Counted from the stretch's first letter, positions 36,502 through 45,502 are shown. The stretch is 64,000 nt of DNA from Synechococcus sp. 1G10 (GCF_002252625.1 NZ_NQKW01000004.1:62001-126000); one strand, 5' to 3'. Notes: generated by a model from the letters alone, not told the origin. Numbers and translations: made by a program.

Positions 36502-37275
36502 TCAGCCGCCCATGGCCGGGCGATCAACGATCAGGCGCAGGCCCGGATGGCCCTGCAGCCAGCTGGCCGGCAGCGACGGCCCCGGAGGCTCCATCAGCAG
36601 CCGCGCCAGGATGCTCGCCTTGGCGGCACCGCTCACCACCAGAAGGATGCGCTCGGCCCCCAGGATCTGCTCCATCCCAAGCGTGATCGCCCCAGCAGGC
36701 ACCCTGGATGGATCCCCCCCGAAGGCCGCGGCGTTCTGGCGACGGGTAGCGGTGCTGAGCCTGAGGCTGCGGCTGGGAGCATCGGGGCCGCAGGGGGGCT
36801 CGTTGAAACCCACATGGCCATTGCTGCCCAGCCCCAGCAGCTGTAGCCCGATGCCGCCCGCCGCCCCAACGGCTTCCGCATATCTGCGGGCCTCGGCGGC
36901 TGGATCCGCGGCCAGGCCATCCGGGAGTCGCACCCGTCCTGGCTCCAGCCCGAGGGGAGCCGCGAGCTGGCGGTCCATCTCCGCCGCGAAGGAGCCGCAA
37001 TCACCCGGCCCCAGTCCCACATATTCATCGAGGTTGAAGCTGCACCATTGCTGGCGCACGTCACTGAGCTGATCGGCTGGCAGGGCCAGCAGCCGCTCCA
37101 CCAGGGCGGTGTACACAGGCTCCATGGTGCGGCCGGTGGCCAGACCCAGAGGACGCTTCAATCCGTCGCTGAACTCCTGGTGCAGGAGTTCAGCGACGCG
37201 CACAGCAAGGGACGCCGGCCGCTCGAAACACTCGATGCGGTCGGCCAACCAGGCGGGAGAAGCAGGCGATGGCAC
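36502..37275 (-). CDS. nagB: Glucosamine-6-phosphate deaminase-like protein
   Basis: Converts glucosamine-6-phosphate to fructose-6-phosphate and ammonia, linking amino sugars to glycolysis. The 257-residue protein has GLATGRTMEPVY (phosphate loop), SFNLDEYVGLG (D83) and LGLGSNGHVGFNEPP with the catalytic His154. Its N-terminal coding region (codons about 26-38) contains a perfect 16-bp inverted repeat at 37164-37198. The related 6-phosphogluconolactonase is less likely because of the NGHxGFNEP motif. Confidence 0.9.
   Translation of the reverse strand: MPSPASPAWLADRIECFERPASLAVRVAELLHQEFSDGLKRPLGLATGRTMEPVYTALVERLLALPADQLSDVRQQWCSFNLDEYVGLGPGDCGSFAAEMDRQLAAPLGLEPGRVRLPDGLAADPAAEARRYAEAVGAAGGIGLQLLGLGSNGHVGFNEPPCGPDAPSRSLRLSTATRRQNAAAFGGDPSRVPAGAITLGMEQILGAERILLVVSGAAKASILARLLMEPPGPSLPASWLQGHPGLRLIVDRPAMGG
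37164..37198. repeat. Perfect 16-bp inverted repeat inside nagB
   Basis: Left arm 37164-37179 (CGTCGCTGAACTCCTG) and right arm 37183-37198 are exact reverse complements, with a 3-base loop at 37180-37182. It falls in the coding region of nagB, about 75-110 bases after its start, where the encoded protein is RVAELLHQEFSD. A palindrome this long is unlikely by chance and should form a very stable mRNA hairpin. Confidence 0.95.
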
Positions 37276-37329
37276 TGCAGGTAGGCATAGGGAACAGCCG
37301 CTCCGCCGCTGCAGCCGCAGGACCGGTGC

Positions 37330-38709
37330 TCAGGAGCCTCGCCCGGCGACAGCACCCGACGCCAGAGGGCCGGATCCGGCGCGCAGTGGCAGCACTTCAA
37401 CGCCGCGGTAGTAGTGCTGCAGGATCTGGTCGAATCGGCGGCCCCGCTGGGCGAGCGCATAGGCCCCCCACTGGCTCATGCCCACCCCATGGCCGAACCC
37501 TCGACCCACGGCGATGATCACCGGCGAGGGTGGAGCCAAGGGTCGGGGAGGTGGGGGTGCCAGCAGCGAACCCATTCCCGTTGGCAACTGGCTGCCGCCG
37601 GCCAGGCTCGGTGCGGTGAAGGTGAAGGTGAAGGGGGCAGCCTCAAAGCGCACCAGGGTGCTGCGCAACCCCAGACGGCTGCGCAGCTGGGCGCCCGTGA
37701 GCACCAGTGCTCCGGTGGGTCCGATCACCCTCGCCTGGCGCACCCGGCCGCTGCTCGTGGTGGAGAGGACATCGATGCGGCTGACGCCGCCGATTTCGCC
37801 AAAGGCGCTGGCCAGCATCTGGGGGGAGAGGGTTTTCTCCCAGTTGGCCACTGGACTGGAGTCGTCGTAGTCGGGGACGCTCACCAGGTAGGGAAGCTGG
37901 CGTGACCAGAGATCACCGCTGTTCTCGGTGCTGCCCCCGCTGCTGCTGTGGAAGACAGCATTGATCAGGCTGTTGCCGTGCATGAGCACCAGGCCCTGGG
38001 TGCTGCGCACCGCCTCACGGGTGGAGGCGGTTTCCGCCTCCAGGCCCTTGTAGGCCTGGCTGGTGACCGTGGAGTGCAGATCGAAGGCGGCCGAGGGTTT
38101 GCGGTTGCGCAGGGCGTAGGTGCGCGCCGCCACGGCCTGGGCCCGCAGAGCCTCCAGGGGCCAGCTGGCGGGCATCTCGCTGCCCACCACGCTGGGCAGG
38201 TAGGTTTCCAGCTCAATGACGTTGATGGCCCGCAGCGTCGAGGCCTCAACCCTCACCTGCAGCCGCCCCCTGTAGCGGCGGTTCTCGATCTGCAGGCTGG
38301 CGAGACCGCCCCGGTCGGGAAGGGCCTCCAGCCAGAGTTCGCTGAGGCTGAGTGGGCCGGGGCTGGCCCCGGCGGTGGCCGAAGGCTGGGCCTGGATCCG
38401 GCCACCGGCCTGGCGCAGGGCCAGGGTGGCTCCGGCAGGCATCCGCAGCAGCTCCCCACCCCTGGCGTCGCGCAGGCGCAGACCACCACTGCCGGCCACC
38501 CGGATCGCCGGCAGATCCAGCAACAGCACCCGCAGCTGAGGATTGGTGGCCCGGCTGGCCATCAGGGGCTCGAGCGCGTCAAGAGCCGCCACGTTCTGGG
38601 CCACGGCCGGGGCTCCTGCCAACCCAGCTGCCCCAGCCAGCAGCGCCTGGGGCAACAGGGCCGCGGCCAGGAGCAGAGAGCGGATCCGACCGGTGTTGAG
38701 ATCAGCCAT
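37330..38709 (-). CDS. SpoIID/LytB domain protein, exported
   Basis: A 459-residue protein. ATG 38709 was chosen because a hydrophobic signal segment ([24 protein letters not shown]) follows. SpoIID proteins are lytic transglycosylases that cut denuded glycan strands; cyanobacteria have homologues of unknown role. Visible motifs are [31 protein letters not shown] (with the E of the catalytic region), [13 protein letters not shown] and the terminal [15 protein letters not shown]. It probably acts on peptidoglycan in the periplasm. Confidence 0.85.
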   Translation of the reverse strand: MADLNTGRIRSLLLAAALLPQALLAGAAGLAGAPAVAQNVAALDALEPLMASRATNPQLRVLLLDLPAIRVAGSGGLRLRDARGGELLRMPAGATLALRQAGGRIQAQPSATAGASPGPLSLSELWLEALPDRGGLASLQIENRRYRGRLQVRVEASTLRAINVIELETYLPSVVGSEMPASWPLEALRAQAVAARTYALRNRKPSAAFDLHSTVTSQAYKGLEAETASTREAVRSTQGLVLMHGNSLINAVFHSSSGGSTENSGDLWSRQLPYLVSVPDYDDSSPVANWEKTLSPQMLASAFGEIGGVSRIDVLSTTSSGRVRQARVIGPTGALVLTGAQLRSRLGLRSTLVRFEAAPFTFTFTAPSLAGGSQLPTGMGSLLAPPPPRPLAPPSPVIIAVGRGFGHGVGMSQWGAYALAQRGRRFDQILQHYYRGVEVLPLRAGSGPLASGAVAGRGS

Positions 38710-38822
38710 CAACGGCGGCAACCTTGCAACGTGCGCGCCATTGTGACCACCCCATCCAGGCAGCGCCAGAGCCCACCTGGACAGAGCCTGACGTGGCAGC
38801 ATGCGCCAAAGGATCTTCCGGA

Positions 38823-39785
38823 GTGCACGTCACCTTCCTGGGCACCAGTTCGGGTGTACCCACCCGTTCCCGCAATGTCTCAGCAGTGGCTCTGCGCTTG
38901 CCCCAGCGAGCCGAGCTCTGGCTGTTCGACTGCGGCGAGGGGACCCAGCACCAATTTCTGCGCAGTGAGTTGAGGGTGTCGCAGCTCAGGCGCATCTTCA
39001 TCACCCACATGCACGGCGACCATGTCTTCGGGTTACCGGGGCTGCTGGCCAGCCTCGGGCTGGCCGGAGCCTGCAGCGGCGTCGACCTCTACGGCCCCGA
39101 TCCCCTGCGCGACTTCCTTGAAGGCGTGCTGCGCACCTCCTCCACCCGGATCGGCTACCCCCTGCGCACCCACCGGGTCCACAAGGCAGCCCACGCCGGG
39201 ACGGTGCTGCTCGACGACGACGACCTGACGGTGCGCTGCACCCCGCTTACCCACCGCATCCCGGCCTACGCCTACCGGGTAGAGCAGAAACCCCGCGCCG
39301 GCCGCTTCGATATCGAGAAAGCCCGCGAGCTGGGAATCCCACCGGGGCCGGTCTACGCCGAACTCAAGGCCGGTCGGGAGGTGTGCCTGGAGGACGGACG
39401 GATCATCCGGGGGAAGACCCTCTGCGGCCCCGACCGCCCAGGCGTGAGCATGGTGTACTGCACGGACACGGTGTTCAGTGAAGCGGCGGTGGAACTGGCC
39501 CGCGGAGCCGATCTGCTCATCCACGAATCCACCTTCGCCCACAGCGAGGCGGAGATGGCCTTCCAGCGTCAGCACTCCACCAGCACCATGGCCGCGCAGA
39601 CAGCGGCGCTGGCTGGCGTGAAGCAACTGGTGCTCACCCATCTAAGTCCGCGCTACGTGGCCGGTAACACCTTCACCCCCGACGACCTGGTGAACGAGGC
39701 CAGGGCGATCTTCCCGAACACCCTCGTGGCCAAGGACTTTCTGAGCCTAGAGGTGTGCGCCGGAGGCGACGGGAAGGGGCCGTGA
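38823..39785 (+). CDS. rnz: Ribonuclease Z
   Basis: Metallo-beta-lactamase-fold endonuclease maturing tRNA 3' ends. The 320-residue protein begins at GTG 38823 ([14 protein letters not shown]). It shows the zinc motif [15 protein letters not shown] (HxHxDH), DTVFSEAA and the [14 protein letters not shown] histidines. tRNAs lacking encoded CCA, like tRNA-Val here, need such an enzyme plus CCA addition. Confidence 0.94.
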   Translation: MHVTFLGTSSGVPTRSRNVSAVALRLPQRAELWLFDCGEGTQHQFLRSELRVSQLRRIFITHMHGDHVFGLPGLLASLGLAGACSGVDLYGPDPLRDFLEGVLRTSSTRIGYPLRTHRVHKAAHAGTVLLDDDDLTVRCTPLTHRIPAYAYRVEQKPRAGRFDIEKARELGIPPGPVYAELKAGREVCLEDGRIIRGKTLCGPDRPGVSMVYCTDTVFSEAAVELARGADLLIHESTFAHSEAEMAFQRQHSTSTMAAQTAALAGVKQLVLTHLSPRYVAGNTFTPDDLVNEARAIFPNTLVAKDFLSLEVCAGGDGKGP

Positions 39786-39902
39786 GGAATCGCCTGTCAA
39801 CGGTGATGGCTGCAACAGTTCTTGATTCCCGGCCGACGGGCCCTCCCCCCGTGATACAAGGTCTCAGGTGCGGTGCCTACCGCCTTTTCGCCGGCTCCCT
39901 TC

Positions 39903-40424
39903 ATGGCCTCTCTCGTTCCCACTGCCCTTCGGGCGGTTGCCAGGACCCTGCTGGTTCTGCCCTTGGCGCTTCTGCTCAGTCTTGGCTTCTGCGTGACTGC
40001 TGCCCAGGCCGCCCAATGGGACACCGCCACCCTCACGGTGCCCGGTGACCCAGACGGCAACCTGGTCACCTTCAGCGAAGCGGAGATCAAGAGCGGTCGC
40101 AAGCTCTTCAATGACAGCTGCGGCACCTGCCACGCCGGCGGCATCACCAAGACCAACTACAACGTGGGGCTCGACCCCGAGACTCTCGCCCTGGCCACCC
40201 CCTCCCGTGACTCGGTGGAGGCCCTGGTTGACTTCATCAAGGACCCCACCTCCTATGACGGTGAGTACAGCATCTCCGACGTCCACCCGAGCATGCGCAG
40301 CAGCGACGTGTTCGTGAAGATGCGCGACCTTGACGACGATGACCTGCGGGTGATCGCCGGCTACATCCTGGTGGCACCGAAGGTGAATGGCGCCCAGTGG
40401 GGCGGTGGCAAGGTCTACTTCTGA
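39903..40424 (+). CDS. psbV: Photosystem II cytochrome c-550
   Basis: Extrinsic lumenal subunit stabilising the oxygen-evolving Mn cluster. The 173-residue precursor has a signal peptide ending AAQA (residues 33-36), the heme-binding CGTCH at 73-77, TKTNYNVGLDPETLALATPSRD and a second axial-histidine region (SDVHPSM). It ends GGGKVYF, typical of PsbV. ATG 39903 was chosen over one 30 bp upstream. A strong terminator follows. Confidence 0.97.
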   Translation: MASLVPTALRAVARTLLVLPLALLLSLGFCVTAAQAAQWDTATLTVPGDPDGNLVTFSEAEIKSGRKLFNDSCGTCHAGGITKTNYNVGLDPETLALATPSRDSVEALVDFIKDPTSYDGEYSISDVHPSMRSSDVFVKMRDLDDDDLRVIAGYILVAPKVNGAQWGGGKVYF

Positions 40425-40451
40425 ATCCAGCTGGCTAAGGACAGCCCTTTG

Positions 40452-40478
40452 CCGTGGTCCCCGGGCCACGGTTTTTTT
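40452..40478 (+). terminator. Intrinsic terminator after psbV
   Basis: Stem CCGTGG at 40452-40457 pairs with CCACGG at 40466-40471, followed directly by seven T at 40472-40478. It lies 28 bp after the psbV stop. The T-run overlaps the stop codon of the convergent gene on the other strand. Confidence 0.92.
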
Positions 40479-40863
40479 ATGGGGCCACCTGCGCCAGATC
40501 GGGCGGGCTCACGTTGGCGGCATCCATCGACCCCGGCTGCTTGCTGTACCACCACTCCTGCAGAGCCGGAGACAGGCGCTGGGGGAAGAGAGTGAGCACG
40601 GTGCAGGTGGGCCTTGCACCGGGCTGGAGCAGCTCAACGGCATAGGAGGGGCAGCGCCTGGAGGCCAGATCGGCCACGAAGCGGCGGCCGATACGGCGCC
40701 AGCTGGGCTCCTTGCTGCGCCAGGCCAGGCGGCAACAGGGCCATGGCAGTTCGTCGCGGTCAAAGAGACGACAGCAGGGACCCAGCACCCGGAAGCTGTA
40801 CTGGCCGCCTGGGCTGCAGTGCTCACTGCCAGGCTCCATCAGGGTATCTACCAACGCGGGCAT
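40477..40863 (-). CDS. Cysteine-rich hypothetical protein
   Basis: About 128 residues from ATG 40863 (MPALVDTLMEPGSEHCSPGG). Seven cysteines include two CC pairs (GPCCRLFDRDELPWPCCRLAW). It has no signal peptide or membrane segment. It lies between psbV and petF and starts two bases after the petF terminator, which argues for its own promoter or leaky read-through. I do not recognise the family. The Cys pattern suggests metal or disulfide binding, which is inference only. Confidence 0.62.
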   Translation of the reverse strand: MPALVDTLMEPGSEHCSPGGQYSFRVLGPCCRLFDRDELPWPCCRLAWRSKEPSWRRIGRRFVADLASRRCPSYAVELLQPGARPTCTVLTLFPQRLSPALQEWWYSKQPGSMDAANVSPPDLAQVAP

Positions 40864-40864
40864 G

Positions 40865-40887
40865 AAAAAGCCACCCCGAAGGGTGGC
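40865..40887 (-). terminator. Intrinsic terminator after petF
   Basis: On the minus strand a 7-bp stem, GCCACCC/GGGTGGC (40870-40876 with 40881-40887), encloses a TTCG tetraloop and is followed by five T (40865-40869). It starts 41 bp after the petF stop and ends just before the next start codon. Confidence 0.93.
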
Positions 40888-40927
40888 GGAGATGGGATCT
40901 GAATTCAAGCCATGCCTGGCCTGGGGC

Positions 40928-41227
40928 TCAATAGAGCTCTTCTTCGGCGTGGGTCTTGATGGTGCAGTCGGACGTGGGGTAGGCCACGCAGGTCAGCACG
41001 AAACCGGCTTCGATCTGGTCGTCGTCGAGGAAGCTCTGGTCCGACTGGTCGACGGTGCCGGTGGTGAGCTTGCCGGCGCAGGTGGAGCAGGCGCCAGCAC
41101 GACAGGAGTAGGGGAGATCGATGCCCTGCTCTTCAGCGGCATCCAGGATGTACTGATCGTCGGGAACCTCGATGGTCTTGTTGAGTCCCTCGCTCTCGTT
41201 GATGAGGGTGACCTTGTAGGAAGCCAT
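40928..41227 (-). CDS. petF: Plant-type [2Fe-2S] ferredoxin
   Basis: Soluble electron carrier from photosystem I to FNR, FTR and other enzymes. The 99-residue protein has the cluster motif CRAGACSTC and the fourth cysteine in [12 protein letters not shown]. The acidic ends (EEELY) are typical. An inverted repeat lies 42-63 bp upstream of the start, and an intrinsic terminator follows. Confidence 0.97.
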   Translation of the reverse strand: MASYKVTLINESEGLNKTIEVPDDQYILDAAEEQGIDLPYSCRAGACSTCAGKLTTGTVDQSDQSFLDDDQIEAGFVLTCVAYPTSDCTIKTHAEEELY

Positions 41228-41268
41228 GGAAAGGATTGGGGCTCACAGACTCCTGAGTGTTCAGGGCC

Positions 41269-41290
41269 TGTAGGACAGCACCGTCCTACA
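41269..41290. promoter_or_regulatory. Inverted repeat upstream of petF
   Basis: TGTAGGAC (41269-41276) and GTCCTACA (41283-41290) are perfect reverse complements separated by six bases. It is centred about 53 bp before the petF ATG. It fits either an operator or a 5'-leader hairpin. Which one, and the binding protein, are unknown. Confidence 0.6.
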
Positions 41291-41355
41291 TCGGACCGGG
41301 GCGCTGACGGCGATCCTGGCGTCCCAGCCCCGGAAGCCCAATCAAAGGGTGAGCA

Positions 41356-41376
41356 CGCATAAGCGTGATTTATGCG
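41356..41376. repeat. Inverted repeat across the prmA stop
   Basis: CGCATAA (41356-41362) and TTATGCG (41370-41376) pair perfectly across seven bases. The right arm contains the prmA TAA stop (41370-41372). An alternative 5-bp hairpin, CACGC/GCGTG (41354-41358 with 41363-41367), uses part of the same sequence. No T-run follows on either strand. Confidence 0.6.
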
Positions 41377-42311
41377 ACATCACCAGGGATCACAGCCCGG
41401 CACCACTGGATCTGCACCAGTCCCCAGACGCCCTGGGAGGCCACCAGATCGGCGCTCCAGCCATGAGCAGCCAGCTGCCGGCAGAGCTCCTCCGCCTGAT
41501 CCACCAAAAGGCCGCTGAGCAGGCCAACACCGCCTGGTGCCAGCAACGTGTGGAAGTGCCCGGCCAGCTCAGCGATCACCGGCGCCAGGATGTTGCACAG
41601 CAGCAGATCGGCCGGGCCGTCCTCTGCCAGCAAACCCGCGAGCTCCTGAGCCGATCCCTCCACCACCTGCAACGGCCCACCGGAAACCACGGGATAGCCG
41701 TTGAGTTCGCCGTTGCTGCCCGTGGCGCGCACCGCCAGGGGATCGGTGTCGGCAGCGGCGACGCAGCGTGCCCCCAGGCGCAGGGCGCCGAGGCCGAGGA
41801 TGCCGCTGCCGCAGCCCAGATCGGCCACGCGCTGATCGATCGGCGCCAACCGCTCCAACGCCTCGAGGCAGAGGCGCGTGGTGGGATGGCTGCCGGTGCC
41901 GAAGGCGCTGCCGGGATCGATCCGGATCAGGTCGCGGCCGGCATGCTCCTGGGGCGGCTCCAGCCAGGCAGGCAGGATCAGCAGCCGCTCACCCACCGGG
42001 TCGGGCTGCCAGTGGCGCTTCCAGCTCAGACTCCAGTCCTCCTCGTCCTGCAGCTGCCATACGAGGGGCGGCAGGACCATGGCGAAGGGCTCGGTGAGGC
42101 GCTCAAGCACCTCGGCCAGGCGCCGCCGCTCAGGCTCCGGCCAGTCGGCCTCCGGCAGCCAGGCGACCAACTGGTGGGAGCTGGGCTGCTCGGGGCTGAA
42201 CTGGATGGCCACCCGGCGGATGCCGAGGGAGGGCAGCTTCCAGAGCAGCGACTCCTCCAGCTCGGGAGGAGCCTCCATTTCCAGACGCCACCAGCGAGGA
42301 GCCGGGGACAT
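41370..42311 (-). CDS. prmA: Ribosomal protein L11 methyltransferase
   Basis: Trimethylates ribosomal protein L11 using SAM. The 313-residue protein has an N-terminal substrate-binding domain (WWRLEMEAPPELEESLLWKL) and the SAM-binding GSAFGTGSHPTTRLCLEAL and VADLGCGSGILGLGALRLGA. NPPY-like LLCNILAPVI is at the catalytic site. It starts eleven bases after the serA stop, so the two are likely co-transcribed. Confidence 0.94.
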   Translation of the reverse strand: MSPAPRWWRLEMEAPPELEESLLWKLPSLGIRRVAIQFSPEQPSSHQLVAWLPEADWPEPERRRLAEVLERLTEPFAMVLPPLVWQLQDEEDWSLSWKRHWQPDPVGERLLILPAWLEPPQEHAGRDLIRIDPGSAFGTGSHPTTRLCLEALERLAPIDQRVADLGCGSGILGLGALRLGARCVAAADTDPLAVRATGSNGELNGYPVVSGGPLQVVEGSAQELAGLLAEDGPADLLLCNILAPVIAELAGHFHTLLAPGGVGLLSGLLVDQAEELCRQLAAHGWSADLVASQGVWGLVQIQWCRAVIPGDVA

Positions 42312-42322
42312 GGCAGCAGGGC

Positions 42323-43909
42323 TCAGAGCGTGACCGGATGGGCTTCCTGAATCCCGTTGATCTCGTGAATCGAAACCAGCAGGCTGGGGGGAATCGGGTC
42401 GTCGAGGCTGAGCACCATCACAGCGTCGCCACGCACGATGCGGCGGCCCACCTGCATCGAGGCGATGTTGACGTTGTGCTCGCCCAGCAGTGAGCCGATG
42501 TTGCCGATGATCCCGGGCATGTCGCGGTGACGGGTGATCAGCATGTGCCTGGTGGGCATCACGTTGACCGGGAACTCATCGATGGTGGTGATGCGCAGGT
42601 CGCCGTCGGTGAAAACCGCCCCGGTGACGCTGTGGCTGCCCTGGCCGCCCCTGCAGGTGAGCTGCAGGGAGCCGCCTGCAAAGTCGCGGCTGGCGTCGTC
42701 TTTGACCTCGAGCACGTGGATACCGCGGCTGCGGGCTTCGATCCCGGCATTCACGTAGTTGATGCGCTCGCCGAGGGCGCTGGAGAGCAGGCCCTTGAGG
42801 GCCGCCACCACCAGCGGCTGGGAGGGATGGTTGGCGAATTCACCCTGGAGTCGTACCTCCAGATCCTGGATCGACCCTCCGGCCAGCTGGCTGAGCAGCA
42901 GCCCGAGAGTTTCGGCCAGTTGCAGGTGGGGCTTGAGCCGCTCCATCACCTCCGGTGTCAGTCCGGGGATGTTCACGGCACTGCGGGCAGGGAGACCGAG
43001 CAACACGTCGCGGATTTGCTCGGCCACATCTACCGACACGTTCTCCTGGGCTTCCTCGGTGGAGGCCCCCAGGTGGGGCGTGAGGATCAGCCGGTCTTCC
43101 ACCCGGCGCAGGGGGGAATCGGCCTCCAGGGGCTCGTTGCCGTACACGTCGAGGGCGGCGCCGGCGATGGTGCCGGAGCTGACGGCCTCGGCCAGGGCCT
43201 TCTCGTCGACGATGCCGCCGCGGGCGCAGTTCACCAGGCGCGCCGTGGGCTTCATCGTGGCCAGCAGCTCCGCGTTCACCAGGTTCTCGGTGTCGGGGGT
43301 ACGGGGCAGGTGCAGGCTGATGAAATCGGCTTCCGCGAACAGGGGGCCCACCGCCATCAAGCGCACCTGCAGCACCTGCGCTCGCTCAGCGGAGATATAG
43401 GGGTCGTAGGCCAGTACTTCCATGCCCATGGCCTTGGCGACGCGGGCCACATGGGAGCCGATCTTGCCCAGCCCCACCACGCCGAGCTTCTTCTTGTAGA
43501 GCTCATTGCCGACGTACTTCTTGCGGTCCCAGCCACCGGCCATGGTGCTGACGTGGGCCTGGGGCACATGCCGGGAGAGGGCAAGCATCATCGCCAGGGC
43601 ATGCTCGGCAGCCGCGATCGTGTTGCCCTCCGGCGAGTTGACCACCAGCACGCCCCGCTGGGTTGCGGCCTCCACATCGACATTGTCGACGCCGACGCCC
43701 GCGCGGCCGATGATCTTCAAGCGAGTGGCGGCCTCGATGATGGCGGCGGTCACCTGGGTGCCCGAGCGGATCATCAGGGCGTCGTAGTCGCCGATGATCT
43801 GCTGCAACTGCTCCGGGGATAACCCTGTTCGCACATCCACCTGGGCCACCTGGGACAGGATGTCGATACCCGTCTGGTCGATGGGATCAGAAACCAGAAC
43901 CTTTGTCAT
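42323..43909 (-). CDS. serA: D-3-phosphoglycerate dehydrogenase
   Basis: Oxidises 3-phosphoglycerate, the first step of serine synthesis. The 528-residue long form has the NAD-binding VVGLGKIGSHVA, active-site ARGGIVDE (Arg), the Glu region and TPHLGAST (His). The ASB and ACT regulatory domains are C-terminal (HRDMPGIIGNIGSLLGEHNVNIASMQVGR). ATG 43909 (MTKVLVSDPI) was chosen. The open frame upstream is Pro-rich and antisense to the neighbouring region. Confidence 0.96.
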   Translation of the reverse strand: MTKVLVSDPIDQTGIDILSQVAQVDVRTGLSPEQLQQIIGDYDALMIRSGTQVTAAIIEAATRLKIIGRAGVGVDNVDVEAATQRGVLVVNSPEGNTIAAAEHALAMMLALSRHVPQAHVSTMAGGWDRKKYVGNELYKKKLGVVGLGKIGSHVARVAKAMGMEVLAYDPYISAERAQVLQVRLMAVGPLFAEADFISLHLPRTPDTENLVNAELLATMKPTARLVNCARGGIVDEKALAEAVSSGTIAGAALDVYGNEPLEADSPLRRVEDRLILTPHLGASTEEAQENVSVDVAEQIRDVLLGLPARSAVNIPGLTPEVMERLKPHLQLAETLGLLLSQLAGGSIQDLEVRLQGEFANHPSQPLVVAALKGLLSSALGERINYVNAGIEARSRGIHVLEVKDDASRDFAGGSLQLTCRGGQGSHSVTGAVFTDGDLRITTIDEFPVNVMPTRHMLITRHRDMPGIIGNIGSLLGEHNVNIASMQVGRRIVRGDAVMVLSLDDPIPPSLLVSIHEINGIQEAHPVTL

Positions 43910-44055
43910 GACCCGGGGCGGAGAGAGAGGGGGTCTGGAGAACGCCAGACACTGCCGGGGGTGAAGTGTAGTGAGCGGTGGCCACGGCTCTCCCCTCCAA
44001 GCCCGAGAATCGGGCCTTTGGGCGCACGGTCTTGGGACTGTCGGTGGTGGTGGTG

Positions 44056-44535
44056 ATGAACGACCTGGGCAAGCTGCGGCGGCTGCGCGATCAGCTCGCC
44101 GAACTTCAGCCCGCCCCACGGGAACTGATGGCCCTCGGAAAAGGAGAAAGCAGCATCGATTCCATCGAACTGCTCAACCCGGCCCTGGCTCGGCAGCGGC
44201 GGCAACGCAGCATGGTGCGCTGGCTGATGCCTTTCGGGTTCTTCGCCGGGCTCATGTTCAGCCTCATCACCAACCTTCACACCTTTGCCTTTGCCGGCAC
44301 CTACGGCGAACCCCTGATCGGAGGGCTACTGGGCATGGGTTCGGGCTGGATGGGCAGCTACGCCGCGGCCGCCAGTGTTCGCTCGGAAGCCGACGACCGC
44401 ATCCGCAGCCTGCGCAACCGGCTGGAGGAGGGCAGCTGGCTGCTGCTGCTGGAGAGCGCTCCGGGCCAGGAGATCCCCTGGCTGTTGATTCAGCAGGCCG
44501 GTCCCCAGGCGGTGGTGCGGCTCGGCGAAGGATGA
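44056..44535 (+). CDS. Two-helix membrane protein coupled to S4-domain gene
   Basis: About 159 residues from ATG 44056 (MNDLGKLRRLRDQL); GTG 44053 is adjacent. A charged N-terminal region is followed by two hydrophobic helices (MPFGFFAGLMFSLITNL and EPLIGGLLGMGSGWMGSYAAAA) with basic flanks, and a cytoplasmic tail. The family is not recognised. Its stop overlaps the next start (ATGA), so it is translated with the S4-domain protein. Confidence 0.68.
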   Translation: MNDLGKLRRLRDQLAELQPAPRELMALGKGESSIDSIELLNPALARQRRQRSMVRWLMPFGFFAGLMFSLITNLHTFAFAGTYGEPLIGGLLGMGSGWMGSYAAAASVRSEADDRIRSLRNRLEEGSWLLLLESAPGQEIPWLLIQQAGPQAVVRLGEG

Positions 44536-45326
44536 GCCACACGCCCCCCGGCGCCGATCTGCTGCGCGGCAGCCGCGATCCGGCAGCCCTCGAACCACTG
44601 ATCGCCCTGGCCGAGCAGGCCCTGCGCGACTGGCAGCCCCACTGGTCAGGGTTCCTCTCTGCCATGGCCAGGGAAGAGGCAATGGAGCGGCTGGGGGGGC
44701 TCAGCGAGCTGCAGCTGGACGCCGAGGGGGGCAGGCCCCAGGCCGAACGCTGCCGGCTGCTGCTGCAGCGCCGCGATCTCGCCGCGGGGTCAACCCCGCC
44801 GCCTGCGCCTCTGGCCGGCTTGGACGTCAGCGGCAACTTCCTTTTCGATCCGGCCGAACCGGGCGATGTCCGCGCCGCCCTGCTGGCGGCAGGCGCCCTC
44901 GACGGGGAGCTGGGCGATCTATGGCTGCGGGGCGACCGCGGCGCCCAGGTGATCGTGGACCCGATGCTGGCCAGCCGCCTGGGGGGCACCACGGCCCGGG
45001 TGCGCAGCGTGGACGTGGAGCTGGAGGCCAGGGATCTCGATCAGCTGCAACTTCCCACCAGACCCCAGCCACGCAAACTGGCCACCGTGGAGGCCAGCTT
45101 GCGTCTGGATGCGGTGGCATCGGCCGGGTTCGGTCTGTCCCGCAGCCGCATGGCCGAACTGGTGCGCCGGGGTGACGTCCGCGTGAACTGGCAACCCGTG
45201 ACCAGCCCCAGCCGAGACCTCAAAGCCGGAGACCGCATCCAGCTGGAGAACCGCGGAGAGCTGACCGTGCTCTCGATCCAACCCACCAAGCGTCAGCGCT
45301 GGCGCCTGGAACTTGAACGCCACTGA
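44532..45326 (+). CDS. YlmH-type S4-domain RNA-binding protein
   Basis: A 264-residue protein. The C-terminal S4 RNA-binding domain is clear (LRLDAVASAGFGLSRSRMAELVRRGDVRVNW, KAGDRIQLENRGELTVLS). The N-terminal part matches the photosystem II S4 protein / YlmH family (AMERLGGLSELQLDAEGG). YlmH has been connected with ribosome quality control in Firmicutes; in cyanobacteria the role is unclear. The start overlaps the upstream gene by four bases. Confidence 0.82.
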   Translation: MSHTPPGADLLRGSRDPAALEPLIALAEQALRDWQPHWSGFLSAMAREEAMERLGGLSELQLDAEGGRPQAERCRLLLQRRDLAAGSTPPPAPLAGLDVSGNFLFDPAEPGDVRAALLAAGALDGELGDLWLRGDRGAQVIVDPMLASRLGGTTARVRSVDVELEARDLDQLQLPTRPQPRKLATVEASLRLDAVASAGFGLSRSRMAELVRRGDVRVNWQPVTSPSRDLKAGDRIQLENRGELTVLSIQPTKRQRWRLELERH

Positions 45327-45430
45327 TTGGTGGCGGGCCGACTGCTAAATTGCCTGCTTCGATTCTGGTGAAGCCGCTGAAGGGCAGTTACTCCAGGGTC
45401 ACACCGACGGGGATTCCTGTTCCCGAACCC

Positions 45431-45502
45431 GGGCGATTAGCTCAGAGGTAGAGCACTACCTTGACACGGTAGGAGTCACTGGTTCGATTCCAGTATCGCC
45501 CA
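45431..45502 (+). tRNA. tRNA-Val (GAC)
   Basis: A 72-nt cloverleaf. The acceptor stem GGGCGAT pairs with ATCGCCC, discriminator A. The D-arm is GCTC-AGAGGTA-GAGC. The anticodon stem CTACC/GGTAG carries loop TTGACAC with anticodon GAC (valine). The T-arm contains GGTTCGATTCC. CCA is not encoded. It lies 27 bp before murD in the same direction. Confidence 0.97.

Noticed and set aside
45431-45502. tRNA-Val as an integration site of a mobile element
   Set aside because: No integrase, no partial tRNA repeat nearby, and ordinary housekeeping genes on both sides.
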